Shown piece after piece: positions 1-6,828 of a stretch of DNA of 8,174 nt; the stretch's first letter is position 1, and each line of letters starts with the position of its first letter. Source of the stretch: an uncultured Collinsella sp. GTDB lineage: Bacteria > Actinomycetota > Coriobacteriia > Coriobacteriales > Coriobacteriaceae. A program made the translations under genes and the position numbers. The notes below the pieces were generated by a model. The model was not told the DNA's origin and ran no database searches. It saw only the letters and a program-made list of their open reading frames with translations. Location of the stretch: contig CAAENO010000222.1 of NCBI GenBank assembly GCA_900757385.1, forward strand, positions 1-8,174. Reading direction: 5' to 3'.

Positions 1-713
1 CCCGCCAGCGAATCCTGCAGCTGCGCATTGATGCCGCTGATCTTTTTGCGGTTGTCGCTAAAGACCTCGCGCATGCGCATGTTCTGCCAAAACATGATGA
101 CCGCAAACGCTGCTGTCACCACAGCCATGGCGAGCGCCAGCACCGGGGCGATGGTAAAGAGGATCACAAACGAGCCGATAATCTCGATGCCGCAGATGAT
201 GATCCACTCGGGCACGTGGTGCGCCGCCTCGCAGATATCGAACAGGTCGTTGACCACGCGGCTCATCATGTCGCCCGAGCTGTTGCGATCGAAGTACGCA
301 AAACTAAAGCGCTCGTACTGGTCGAACAGGTCCTCGCGCATCTTGGACTCCATGCGCGCGCCCATCACGTGGCCCCAATAGCTCACAAAATAGCGGCAGG
401 CGCAGCGGACGGCATACATCAGCACCAAACCCACCGCGATCATACCGAGCGCCTGCATAATGGCAGCCTGACCCTGGGTAAAGAGCCCACCGGTCAAATT
501 GCGCAGGATAATGGGGAACGCCAGGTCAATGGCGGCAAGCACCAGAGCACAAACAGTATCAGCAACAAAAAGCCCCATCTGGGGCTTGTAGTAAGAAAGA
601 AACCTCTTCAGCATAATCACCTTACGCGGTTTTACCAAACCGCGTTTCGTCTCGACGCTGCAAGCGCCCCATTTAGACAATCTGGCCTTCAATCGTCGGT
701 CGCGTATATCCAT
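1..713 (-). CDS. ABC exporter, N-terminal transmembrane domain (partial, runs off left edge)
   Basis: This is the start of a type I ABC exporter; 237 codons are visible and the 3' part with the ATPase domain lies outside the window. Hydrophobic spans at about residues 48-70, 88-110, 169-189 and 190-210 look like TM1-TM4. The stretch at about 141-160 (FDRNSSGD...NDLFDI) and the following AHH and GSFVILFT resemble the YwjA-like six-TM exporter family, by family knowledge only. Such proteins move lipids, drugs or peptides across the membrane; the substrate cannot be told. I chose the ATG at 711-713 because AGGAGG (721-726) sits 7 bases upstream. The family-like protein begins only at an in-frame ATG at 612-614 (MLKRFLSYYKP), which has a weaker AAGGTG 3 bases upstream. 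The first 33 residues are strongly basic and may be a true extension or a leader. The gene starts 85 bases after the Nudix stop. Confidence 0.85.
   Translation of the reverse strand, partial: MDIRDRRLKARLSKWGACSVETKRGLVKPRKVIMLKRFLSYYKPQMGLFVADTVCALVLAAIDLAFPIILRNLTGGLFTQGQAAIMQALGMIAVGLVLMYAVRCACRYFVSYWGHVMGARMESKMREDLFDQYERFSFAYFDRNSSGDMMSRVVNDLFDICEAAHHVPEWIIICGIEIIGSFVILFTIAPVLALAMAVVTAAFAVIMFWQNMRMREVFSDNRKKISGINAQLQDSLA
624..645 (-). other. 9-bp hairpin near the ABC transporter start
   Basis: A perfect inverted repeat ACGCGGTTT / AAACCGCGT with a 4-base loop ends exactly where the AAGGTG before the inner ATG (612-614) begins. It lies inside the extended reading frame that starts at 713. 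There is no T-run after it, so it is unlikely to be a terminator. An RNA structure affecting translation of the exporter is possible, but this is inference. Confidence 0.5.
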
Positions 714-779
714 ACACTTCCCTCCTCTTTTAGACCACCTTGTCTCAAATGGAGCACTTTCGCTGACTTACACAAACCT

Positions 780-795
780 GCGGGATCATCCCCGC
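780..795 (-). terminator. Weak hairpin just after the Nudix stop
   Basis: GCGGG and CCCGC arms around a 6-base centre lie 3 bases beyond the stop codon at 799-801. On the minus strand the hairpin is followed by AGGTTTGTGT, which is only partly T-rich. It could be a weak intrinsic terminator separating the Nudix gene from the ABC transporter, or read-through may occur. Confidence 0.3.
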
Positions 796-798
796 TCG

Positions 799-1494
799 TT
801 ACAGCTCTGCCCCTCCTAGTCGGTGAGCGATACTGTCGCAGGCAAGAGCGCCCACGACGGTCTTGGCGTCTTCGATCTTGCCGTCGAGCACGGCGTCGAT
901 CAGCTCGTGCAGCGGCACCAGGTCCACGTTGACAAACTCGTCATCGTCGGGGTTGGGCGCATCAAACTCGAGCTTGGTAGCCAAGTAGATGTGGATGATC
1001 TCATCGCAAAAACCGCAGGACGTGACAATCGACGTCAAAAAGCGAATGCGACCAGCCCTAAAGCCCGTCTCCTCATGCAGTTCGCGCTTGGCGCAATCGA
1101 GCGGGTCCTCACCTGAATCGAGCTTGCCGGCGGGAATCTCGACCGTCACGCGGTCGATGGCGGTGCGGTACTGACGCACCAGTACGATCTTGCCACTCTC
1201 GGTCAGCGCCACAACGGCCGCCGCACCCGGATGGCGAACGATATCGCGGGCGCTGCGGCGACCGTTGGGCAGCTCAACCTCAAGACGGTGGACGTCGAGG
1301 ATCTTGCCCTTCCAGGCGCACTCCTCCGAAAGAATCTTCTCGTGCAGCTCGGCATCGTGCGGGTCATCGTCGCCCAGCACCAGCGCCGGCTCGTCAGCGA
1401 CCTCGCCACCAGGTTCGCCCTCGGCGTGCCCATACACGCGGCTGTCCTCCTCGACGATCTGCGCATCCACGAGCTCTTCGTTCTTTTCGTCCAT
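799..1494 (-). CDS. Nudix hydrolase, probable ADP-ribose pyrophosphatase
   Basis: The protein is 231 residues from the chosen start. A complete Nudix box (G-x5-E-x7-RE-x2-EE-x-G) spans residues 123-145, with GKLDSGE then RELHEETGF; its glutamates bind the catalytic magnesium. EIPAGK at 119-124, RQYR at 107-110 and GFCDEIIHIYLA at about 151-162 are typical of the ADP-ribose pyrophosphatase branch, which splits ADP-ribose into AMP and ribose 5-phosphate. Related sugar nucleotides are possible substrates. I prefer the ATG at 1492-1494 because AGGA (1504-1507) lies 9 bases upstream; an in-frame ATG three codons earlier (1501-1503) directly abuts that AGGA and is less likely. Roughly the first 50 residues are an acidic, low-complexity extension absent from compact family members. 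The gene starts 21 bases after the purD stop, so the two are probably one operon. Confidence 0.9.
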   Translation of the reverse strand: MDEKNEELVDAQIVEEDSRVYGHAEGEPGGEVADEPALVLGDDDPHDAELHEKILSEECAWKGKILDVHRLEVELPNGRRSARDIVRHPGAAAVVALTESGKIVLVRQYRTAIDRVTVEIPAGKLDSGEDPLDCAKRELHEETGFRAGRIRFLTSIVTSCGFCDEIIHIYLATKLEFDAPNPDDDEFVNVDLVPLHELIDAVLDGKIEDAKTVVGALACDSIAHRLGGAEL

Positions 1495-1515
1495 CCGTCT
1501 CATTCCTCTCGGACT

Positions 1516-2820
1516 TTAGGCATCCCAGGCGTCGCGGCCGCGCAGCGCGCGCAGGCCGATGTCGTGACGCAGGGTCTTACCCTCAAAATCAATCTTCTCG
1601 CAAGCCTCGTAGGCAAGGTGGCGAGCGTTCTCGAACGTGTCGCCCAGAGCGGTCACGGCAAGCACGCGACCACCATTGGTCACGAGCTGACCGTCCACCA
1701 CGGCGGTGCCGGCATGGTACACAGTCACGTTCTCCATGGCCTCGGCATCGGCGATGCCAGTAATGGCTTTGCCCTTCTCATAGCTGCCGGGGTAGCCCGC
1801 ACTCGTCAGGACAACTGCCACAGCCCACTCGTCACGCCAATCGAGCTCAATCTGATCAAGCTCGCAGTTGGCGCAGGCGAGCATAACCTCGACCAGGTCG
1901 TTCTTGAGGCGCGGCAGCACGACCTGCGTCTCGGGGTCGCCAAAGCGGGCGTTGAACTCCAGCACCTTGGGGCCGGCGGGGGTGAGCATAAAGCCGCCAT
2001 ACAGGCAGCCGCGGTAGTCGATGCCCTCGGCAGCAAGCTCGGCCACGGTCTGCTCCATGACCTTCACCATGGTGGCGTGCTCCTCGTCGGTTACGATGGG
2101 CACCGGGCTGTAGACGCCCATGCCGCCGGTGTTGGGGCCCTTGTCGCCCTCGAGCGCGCGCTTGTGGTCCTGCGAGGTGGCCATGGGGCGCACGGTCTTG
2201 CCGTCGGTAAAGGCAAGCAGCGAGCACTCGGGACCGGTCAGCATCTCCTCGATGACCACGGTGTTGCCGGCGTCGCCAAAGGTGCCGCCAAAGCACTCGC
2301 GCACGGCCTCTTCGGCCTGCTCAAGTTCGGTCGCCACGATAACGCCCTTGCCCGCGGCAAGGCCGTCGGCCTTGACGACCAGCGGAGCACCCTGCTCGCG
2401 CACATAGGCAAGAGCCGAAGCCTCGTCAGTAAACGAGCCGTAGGCGGCCGTCGGAATGCCGGCACGCTCCATGAGCTGCTTGGAGAATAGCTTGGAGCCC
2501 TCCATCTGGGCGCCCTCGGCACCCGGGCCAAAGCAGGGAATGCCCGCCGTGCGCACTGCATCGGCTACACCCGCCACGAGCGGAGCCTCGGGACCAATTA
2601 CCACGAGTCCGCATCCGTGGCTCTGAGCAAACGCCGCCACGGCCGCAGGATCGCAGTCGTCGAGAACAACGTTCTCGCCGCAGCTCGCGGTGCCGCCGTT
2701 ACCCGGCGCGATGTAGAGCTTGCCGGCGCGCGGTGATGCTGCGAGCTTAGCTGCCAAAGCATGCTCACGGCCGCCGCTGCCCAACAACAGGATGTCGATG
2801 GTTTGAGTGTCCGCCTTCAA
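1516..2820 (-). CDS. purD: Phosphoribosylamine-glycine ligase (GAR synthetase)
   Basis: PurD joins glycine to 5-phosphoribosylamine using ATP, the second step of de novo purine synthesis in the cytoplasm. The 434-residue protein is full length for the family. Visible landmarks: N-terminal GSGGREHAL (14-22) and PGNGGT (39-44), GPEAP (76-80), the ATP-grasp loop KADGLAAGKGV (150-160), SQDHKR (216-221), GPNTGGMG (228-235), the metal/ATP-site EFNARFGDPETQ (288-299) and NGGRVL (382-387) in the C-terminal domain. The start is a TTG at 2818-2820: AGGAGG lies 5 bases upstream and no in-frame ATG fits better. It is not in a large pur cluster here; the only pur neighbour is purA upstream, separated by 118 bases carrying hairpins. 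The Nudix gene follows closely in the same direction. Confidence 0.97.
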   Translation of the reverse strand: MKADTQTIDILLLGSGGREHALAAKLAASPRAGKLYIAPGNGGTASCGENVVLDDCDPAAVAAFAQSHGCGLVVIGPEAPLVAGVADAVRTAGIPCFGPGAEGAQMEGSKLFSKQLMERAGIPTAAYGSFTDEASALAYVREQGAPLVVKADGLAAGKGVIVATELEQAEEAVRECFGGTFGDAGNTVVIEEMLTGPECSLLAFTDGKTVRPMATSQDHKRALEGDKGPNTGGMGVYSPVPIVTDEEHATMVKVMEQTVAELAAEGIDYRGCLYGGFMLTPAGPKVLEFNARFGDPETQVVLPRLKNDLVEVMLACANCELDQIELDWRDEWAVAVVLTSAGYPGSYEKGKAITGIADAEAMENVTVYHAGTAVVDGQLVTNGGRVLAVTALGDTFENARHLAYEACEKIDFEGKTLRHDIGLRALRGRDAWDA

Positions 2821-2860
2821 GGGTGCCTCCTCTATGGATTAACGGCCCGCTCCGCGCGAG

Positions 2861-2916
2861 CCCTTTGCAAGCAAATATACCCCTCGGCCGCCCACTTGGG
2901 CTGCAAAGGGGTATAT
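2861..2916 (-). terminator. purA-purD intergenic hairpins: terminator with competing stem
   Basis: Stem 1 pairs ATATACCCCT with AGGGGTATAT (arms 2907-2916 and 2875-2884, 10 bp). An inner GCCC/GGGC is possible in its loop, and TTTGCTTG follows on the minus strand, so it can act as an intrinsic terminator for purA. Stem 2 pairs CCCTTTGCA (2902-2910) with TGCAAAGGG (2861-2869, 9 bp) and shares bases 2907-2910 with stem 1, so both cannot form together. A plain terminator is the simplest reading; an attenuator controlling purD is a possible one. Confidence 0.65.
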
Positions 2917-2938
2917 CGCAATAACCAAATAGTCCCGA

Positions 2939-4225
2939 TTACTTCCAGAATCGGTTGATGATCTGCTCGCGACCAGCGCCAACGCCAATAAACGTCACGC
3001 GGGTGTGTGCCAGATCCTCGATAAACGCCACGTAGTCCTGAGCCTCTTGCGGCAGCTCGTCAAAGCTGCGGCAACCGGTAATGTCGCACTTCCAGCCGGG
3101 GAGCTCCTCGTAGATGGGCTTGGCGTGCTCAAAGCGCACCTGATGCTCGGGCACGCTCGTGTAGCGCTCGCCATCGACGTCGTAGGCCACGCACACCTTG
3201 ATGGTGTCGAAGGCCGAAAGCACGTCGAGCTTGGTCACGGCGATGTCGGTAAGGCCGTTGACGCGTGAGGCATAGTTGGCGATAGGGCCGTCAAACCAGC
3301 CGCAACGACGACGGCGACCGGTGGTCACGCCGTACTCATAGCCCTCCTCGGTCAGCGTGTGGCCGGCCTCGGACTCATAGGAAAGCTCGGTGGGCATGGG
3401 GCCCGAACCGACACGGGTGATATAGGCCTTCATGACGCCCAGCACGCGGTCGACGTTCTTCATGCCCACGCCGGAGCCGGTGATGGCGCCGCCGGCGGTG
3501 CAGTTGGAAGACGTCACGTACGGATAGGTGCCGTGATCGATGTCGAGCAGCGTCGCCTGGGCGCCCTCAAACAGCAGGTCCTTGCCTTCATCGATCATGT
3601 TGTTGAGCAGCAGGCTCGTCTCGGTGATGTAGGGGCGCAGACGCTCGGCCATGGGCAGGTACTCGTCGCAAATCTGGTCCACGGTGTAGGTGGGCAGGTT
3701 GTAGATGAGCTCGAGCTCAGGGTTCACGCGGGCGAGAGCGGTCTCCAGCTTGTCGCGGAACAGCGCCTCGTCCAGCATGTCCTGCATGCGCAGGCCAATG
3801 CGGGCCATCTTGTCCTGATAGCACGGACCGATGCCGCGCTTGGTGGTACCGATGTTCTTCTTGCCGAGCTTCTGCTCAAAGGCGCCATCCAGATCGATGT
3901 GGTACGGCATGATGACATGCGCGTTGCCGCTAATCTTGAGGTTCTTGGTGGTGATGCCGTCGGCCTCGAACATGTCGATCTCCTCAAGGACAACCTTGGG
4001 GTTGACGACGCAGCCGTTACCGATCACCGACACGTGGTCGGAATACATGATGCCGGAAGGCACCTGGTGCAGGCCGTACTTCTTGCCGTTGACGACGATG
4101 GTGTGACCGGCGTTGTTGCCGCCCGAGTAGCGCACGACGGCATCGAAGTCGCCGGCGACCAGGTCGCAAATCTTACCCTTGCCCTCATCGCCCCACTGGG
4201 CACCGACCAAAACGGTTGACGGCAT
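2939..4225 (-). CDS. purA: Adenylosuccinate synthetase
   Basis: PurA makes adenylosuccinate from IMP and aspartate using GTP, the committed step from IMP to AMP. The 428-residue length is normal. The GTP-binding loop GAQWGDEGKGK is at 8-18, with the catalytic Asp at 13; GGNNAGHT follows at 35-42, with the catalytic His at 41. GTTKRGIGP is at 126-134, the IMP-site region FEGAQ...DIDHGTYPYVTSSN at 219-241, TTGRRRRCGW at 301-310, and the guanine-recognising TKLD at 331-334. All key residues are present. The ATG at 4223-4225 has AAGGAG 5 bases upstream. A promoter-like pair lies about 65-95 bases upstream, at the end of dnaB, so purA is probably transcribed on its own as well as by read-through. 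Confidence 0.98.
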   Translation of the reverse strand: MPSTVLVGAQWGDEGKGKICDLVAGDFDAVVRYSGGNNAGHTIVVNGKKYGLHQVPSGIMYSDHVSVIGNGCVVNPKVVLEEIDMFEADGITTKNLKISGNAHVIMPYHIDLDGAFEQKLGKKNIGTTKRGIGPCYQDKMARIGLRMQDMLDEALFRDKLETALARVNPELELIYNLPTYTVDQICDEYLPMAERLRPYITETSLLLNNMIDEGKDLLFEGAQATLLDIDHGTYPYVTSSNCTAGGAITGSGVGMKNVDRVLGVMKAYITRVGSGPMPTELSYESEAGHTLTEEGYEYGVTTGRRRRCGWFDGPIANYASRVNGLTDIAVTKLDVLSAFDTIKVCVAYDVDGERYTSVPEHQVRFEHAKPIYEELPGWKCDITGCRSFDELPQEAQDYVAFIEDLAHTRVTFIGVGAGREQIINRFWK

Positions 4226-4291
4226 GTTTACTCCTTACATTCATGGACTGTCTACGCGCCACGCCGGCACGCAGAAGCACAAAACATTCCC

Positions 4292-4320
4292 AGTATACCC
4301 GTGCAACGGGCGCCTGTCCT
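4292..4320 (-). promoter_or_regulatory. Probable purA promoter at the dnaB stop
   Basis: On the minus strand AGGACA (4315-4320, four of six matches to TTGACA) and TATACT (4292-4297, five of six matches to TATAAT) are separated by exactly 17 bases. Initiation would fall near 4285, giving a leader of about 60 bases before purA. The -35 hexamer overlaps the dnaB stop codon (4319-4321), and the spacer holds a small CCCGT/ACGGG inverted repeat. Confidence 0.5.
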
Positions 4321-5710
4321 ACTCCTCGGCATGTGCCCCATCAAGCTCATAGAACTTGGTGGATGCCGGCAGGAACATCAGGTCGACGTCGCCGATCGGG
4401 CCCGAACGGTTCTTGGCCACGACGATACGCGTAACGCCCTCGTCGGGTCGATCGTCGCGCGAGGCCTCGGCCTCGTCGGCGGAGCGGTCCAAGAACATAA
4501 CGATATCGGCGTCCTGCTCGATGGAGCCCGATTCACGAAGGTCGGAAAGCTGCGGGCGCTTGCCGGTACGGGATTCGACCTGACGCGAGAGCTGCGACAG
4601 CGCGATGAGCGGGATCTTGAGTTCCTTGGCCATGATCTTCAGACCACGCGACATCTCGGAGACCTCGACGGTACGGCTCTCGGAGCGGCGTCCCGGCGGA
4701 GGACTCACCAGCTGCAGGTAGTCCAGGATGATGATGGCCTTCTCCTTGTTGTGGAGCATGCGGCGGCTCTTGGCGCGAATCTCGGTCACTGTGGTGCCGG
4801 GCGTATCGTCAATCAGAATATCGAGCTTGGACAAGGTCTGCGTGGCCTCGTTGATATTTGCCCACTGCTCGGGGCTAATGCGGCCCATGCGGAAGTCGCT
4901 GATCGAGATCATGGCGTAGGCGCAAATCAGACGCTGGGCAATTTCCTTGCCCGACATCTCCAGCGAGAAGAAGCCGACGGTATAACCGGCAGCGGCAGCG
5001 TTGAGCGCCAGATTCAGGGCGAACGACGTCTTACCCACAGCAGGGCGGGCGCCGATGATGATGAGCTGGCCCTCGCGAAAACCCATGAGCATGCGGTCGA
5101 GCGACGGGAAGCCCGTGGGCACGCCCGCAGCCTGGCCGCCTGCCTGGCACACTTCCTCGGCCTCGTTATAGGCCTCGACCATAAACTCGGTCAGCGTCTT
5201 GTAGCTCGACTTGACCTCGCGTGCCGTGACCTTGAGCAGCTTGCTCTCGGCCAGCTCCACGACCTCTTTGGTATCGGTGGGAGCGTTATAGGCCAGCGCG
5301 TTGATCTCGTTGGTGGCGCCGATCAGCTCACGCAGCATCGAATCGCGGCGAACGATAGCGGCATGGTGCTGCCAGTTGACGAGCGACAGGGTCTGACCCA
5401 TCAACTCCAAAATGTAGGCCTCGCCGCCCACGGCATCAAGCTTGTTGATGCTTCGCAGGTAATCGATCAGCGAGATGGAGTCGATGGGAATGCGGCTGTT
5501 GTACATATCGACCATCGCGGTATAGATGGTCTTATGAATGGGCCGGTAGAAGTCATCGGGCTGCAGCTCGACCTGGGCCTCTTCGACCACCTCGGGCGAT
5601 AGCAGCATAGCGGCCAGTACATTGGCCTCTGCATCTTGGTTTTGGGGAAGACCCAACTTGGAGCCGCGATCCTCAACCGTCAGCCCGGTCTCCCTATCGT
5701 CATATGCCAT
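4319..5710 (-). CDS. dnaB: Replicative DNA helicase
   Basis: DnaB is the hexameric ATP-driven helicase that unwinds the chromosome at the fork and recruits primase. The protein is 463 residues from the chosen start, a normal length, with no intein. The N-terminal domain opens with LPQNQDAEANVLAAMLL. The RecA-like domain has Walker A GARPAVGKT (220-228), SLEM (249-252), Walker B IILDYLQL (327-334), SQLSR (372-376) and DLRESGSIEQDAD (390-402), then KNRSGPIG near the C-terminus. I chose the ATG at 5708-5710 because GAGGA ends 5 bases upstream; in-frame ATGs 2 and 4 codons earlier lack a ribosome binding site. It follows the rplI terminator by about 150 bases, so it probably has its own promoter, and sits upstream of purA. 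Confidence 0.97.
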   Translation of the reverse strand: MAYDDRETGLTVEDRGSKLGLPQNQDAEANVLAAMLLSPEVVEEAQVELQPDDFYRPIHKTIYTAMVDMYNSRIPIDSISLIDYLRSINKLDAVGGEAYILELMGQTLSLVNWQHHAAIVRRDSMLRELIGATNEINALAYNAPTDTKEVVELAESKLLKVTAREVKSSYKTLTEFMVEAYNEAEEVCQAGGQAAGVPTGFPSLDRMLMGFREGQLIIIGARPAVGKTSFALNLALNAAAAGYTVGFFSLEMSGKEIAQRLICAYAMISISDFRMGRISPEQWANINEATQTLSKLDILIDDTPGTTVTEIRAKSRRMLHNKEKAIIILDYLQLVSPPPGRRSESRTVEVSEMSRGLKIMAKELKIPLIALSQLSRQVESRTGKRPQLSDLRESGSIEQDADIVMFLDRSADEAEASRDDRPDEGVTRIVVAKNRSGPIGDVDLMFLPASTKFYELDGAHAEE

Positions 5711-5811
5711 GAGCATCCTCATTCATATCGCTTGCGAGCATCCATAGTATCAGCCACGGTCCCAAAACGCGCCGCGCGCCGCCAATCATCACCGAACCAA
5801 ACGGATGAACG

Positions 5812-5827
5812 GTCCTGTATATAGGAC
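5812..5827 (-). promoter_or_regulatory. Palindrome with TATA-like centre upstream of dnaB
   Basis: GTCCTGTATATAGGAC has 5-bp perfect arms around GTATAT and lies about 100 bases before the dnaB start, between the rplI terminator and dnaB. It could be an operator overlapping a -10 element, but the best -35 partner (GTGAAC, 17 bases upstream of TATACA) matches only three of six positions. Confidence 0.3.
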
Positions 5828-5862
5828 TTCGACGCAACGTTCACCATGAAACTCACTCAGCG

Positions 5863-5902
5863 CAAAAAACAAAAGGGCGCCCTGGTTTCCCAGAGCGCCC
5901 TT
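5863..5902 (-). terminator. Strong intrinsic terminator after rplI
   Basis: On the minus strand AAGGGCGC-T-CTGG, loop GAAA, CCAG-G-GCGCCCTT forms a 13-pair stem including one T-G wobble, followed at once by TTGTTTTTTG. It begins 32 bases after the rplI stop and closes the rpsF-ssb-rpsR-rplI operon. Confidence 0.93.
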
Positions 5903-5934
5903 CTTAGAACAAGATTGTTGCGTTGCAGCAAATG

Positions 5935-6474
5935 CTACTCGGCAGCAGCCTCAGTCTCGACCTCGGCGGTCTCGGCCTCGGCGGCCTCAGCGGCCTCCTC
6001 GACCTCAGCCTCGGCAGCGAGCTCCTCGGCGGTAATGCCGACGAGAACGACAACCTCGGCCTTGATCTCGCGGTACAGCGAGATGGCAACGGTGTGGGCA
6101 CCGGCAACCTTGATGGGCTTACCGAGCTCGACGCGCTTGCGGTCGATGTCCATACCGAGCTGAGCCTTGATGGCGTCAGCGATCATAGCGGCGGTAACGG
6201 AGCCAAAGAGGATGCCCTCGTCGCCGACCTTGACGTCAACAGTGACCGTCTTGCCCTCGAAGGCAGCCTTGGTCTCGTTGGCGGTAGCCAGACGGACGGC
6301 CTCGCGCTTGGCGATGTTGTTGCGGCGCTCGTCAAGCTGCTTGAGGTTGCCCTTGGTGGCGGCAACAGCGAGCTTCTTGGGGAACAGGAAGTTCTCAGCG
6401 TAACCCTGAGCGACCTCTACGACGTCACCCTCGCCGCCCTTGCCCTTGATCTCATCGAGAAGAATAACCTTCAT
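5935..6474 (-). CDS. rplI: 50S ribosomal protein L9 with an Ala/Glu-rich C-terminal tail
   Basis: L9 is a two-domain protein of the large ribosomal subunit, at the base of the L1 stalk. The N-terminal signature is clear: MKVILLDEIKGKGGEGDVVEV, then GYAENFLFPKKLAVAATKGN up to about residue 43. A long connecting helix (about 44-75) and the C-terminal domain (about 76-145) follow. At 179 residues it is about 30 longer than the usual 148-150. The extra part, from about residue 150, uses almost only Ala, Glu, Val and Thr and is coded by a GC-rich imperfect repeat. AAGGGAG lies 7 bases before the ATG at 6472-6474. It starts 15 bases after the rpsR stop and is the last gene before a strong terminator. 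Confidence 0.97.
   Translation of the reverse strand: MKVILLDEIKGKGGEGDVVEVAQGYAENFLFPKKLAVAATKGNLKQLDERRNNIAKREAVRLATANETKAAFEGKTVTVDVKVGDEGILFGSVTAAMIADAIKAQLGMDIDRKRVELGKPIKVAGAHTVAISLYREIKAEVVVLVGITAEELAAEAEVEEAAEAAEAETAEVETEAAAE
5938..6027 (-). repeat. Low-complexity Ala/Glu-coding tract in rplI
   Basis: The 3' end of rplI repeats short units such as gcctcg, gcggcc and ctcggc (plus-strand reading) and encodes the last 30 residues of L9, mostly A and E. The units are imperfect, so it is a low-complexity tract and not a clean tandem array. Such tracts can change length between strains. Confidence 0.6.
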
Positions 6475-6489
6475 GATGCGTCTCCCTTC

Positions 6490-6756
6490 TTAGCCGCGGT
6501 CGCGGTTGCCACGAGAGGAAACCACGGGGACGGTGTACGGCAGGAGAGCCATCTCGCGGGCACGCTTGATGGCGTTGGCGATGTCATGCTGATGCTGCGT
6601 GCAAGCGCCAGTGACGCGACGGGGCTTGATCTTGCCACGGTCGGTCATGTACTTACGGAGAAGCTGAGTGTCCTTATAGTCGATGAACTCAGTGTTCTCC
6701 TTGCAGAACTGGCAGTACTTACGACGCGGCTGACGTGCAGAAAAATCATTAGCCAT
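6490..6756 (-). CDS. rpsR: 30S ribosomal protein S18
   Basis: S18 pairs with S6 on the platform of the small ribosomal subunit. The 88-residue length is normal. Family landmarks are KYCQFCKE (13-20), DYKDTQLLRKYMTDRGKI (about 26-43), RRVTGACTQHQ (46-56) and AIKRAREMALLPYT (62-75). Cys15, Cys18 and Cys52, with His55 and His57 nearby, could form a zinc site of the kind seen in Cys-containing S18 forms; this is inference. The ATG at 6754-6756 is chosen although the frame is open further upstream, because AAAGG lies 9 bases before it and the longer version would add residues not typical of S18. It lies 72 bases after ssb and 15 before rplI. Confidence 0.97.
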   Translation of the reverse strand: MANDFSARQPRRKYCQFCKENTEFIDYKDTQLLRKYMTDRGKIKPRRVTGACTQHQHDIANAIKRAREMALLPYTVPVVSSRGNRDRG

Positions 6757-6780
6757 GTCAAAATACCTTTCGTTTGGCAA

Positions 6781-6796
6781 CTTCGGCGAACCGAAG
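6781..6796 (-). other. TTCG-loop hairpin between ssb and rpsR
   Basis: CTTCGG-TTCG-CCGAAG is a perfect 6-bp stem with a TTCG loop, in the 72-base gap before rpsR, flanked by GGC and GCC that may extend it. No T-run follows, so it is not a typical terminator. It may stabilise or separate messages within the operon. Confidence 0.55.
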
Positions 6797-6828
6797 CCGC
6801 CTCTCACTCAAAAATAGGTGAACAACCC

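Noticed and set aside
1231..2490. A 419-codon plus-strand open frame antisense to purD
   Set aside because: Shadow of purD codon bias; no family motif is visible and purD is certain.
3359..4219. A 286-codon plus-strand open frame antisense to purA
   Set aside because: Shadow of purA codon bias, rich in H, V, G and L with no motif.
4226..4291. A riboswitch in the purA leader
   Set aside because: Too short for known purine riboswitches and lacking their conserved core.
4301..5602. A 433-codon plus-strand open frame antisense to dnaB
   Set aside because: Shadow of dnaB; no recognisable domain.
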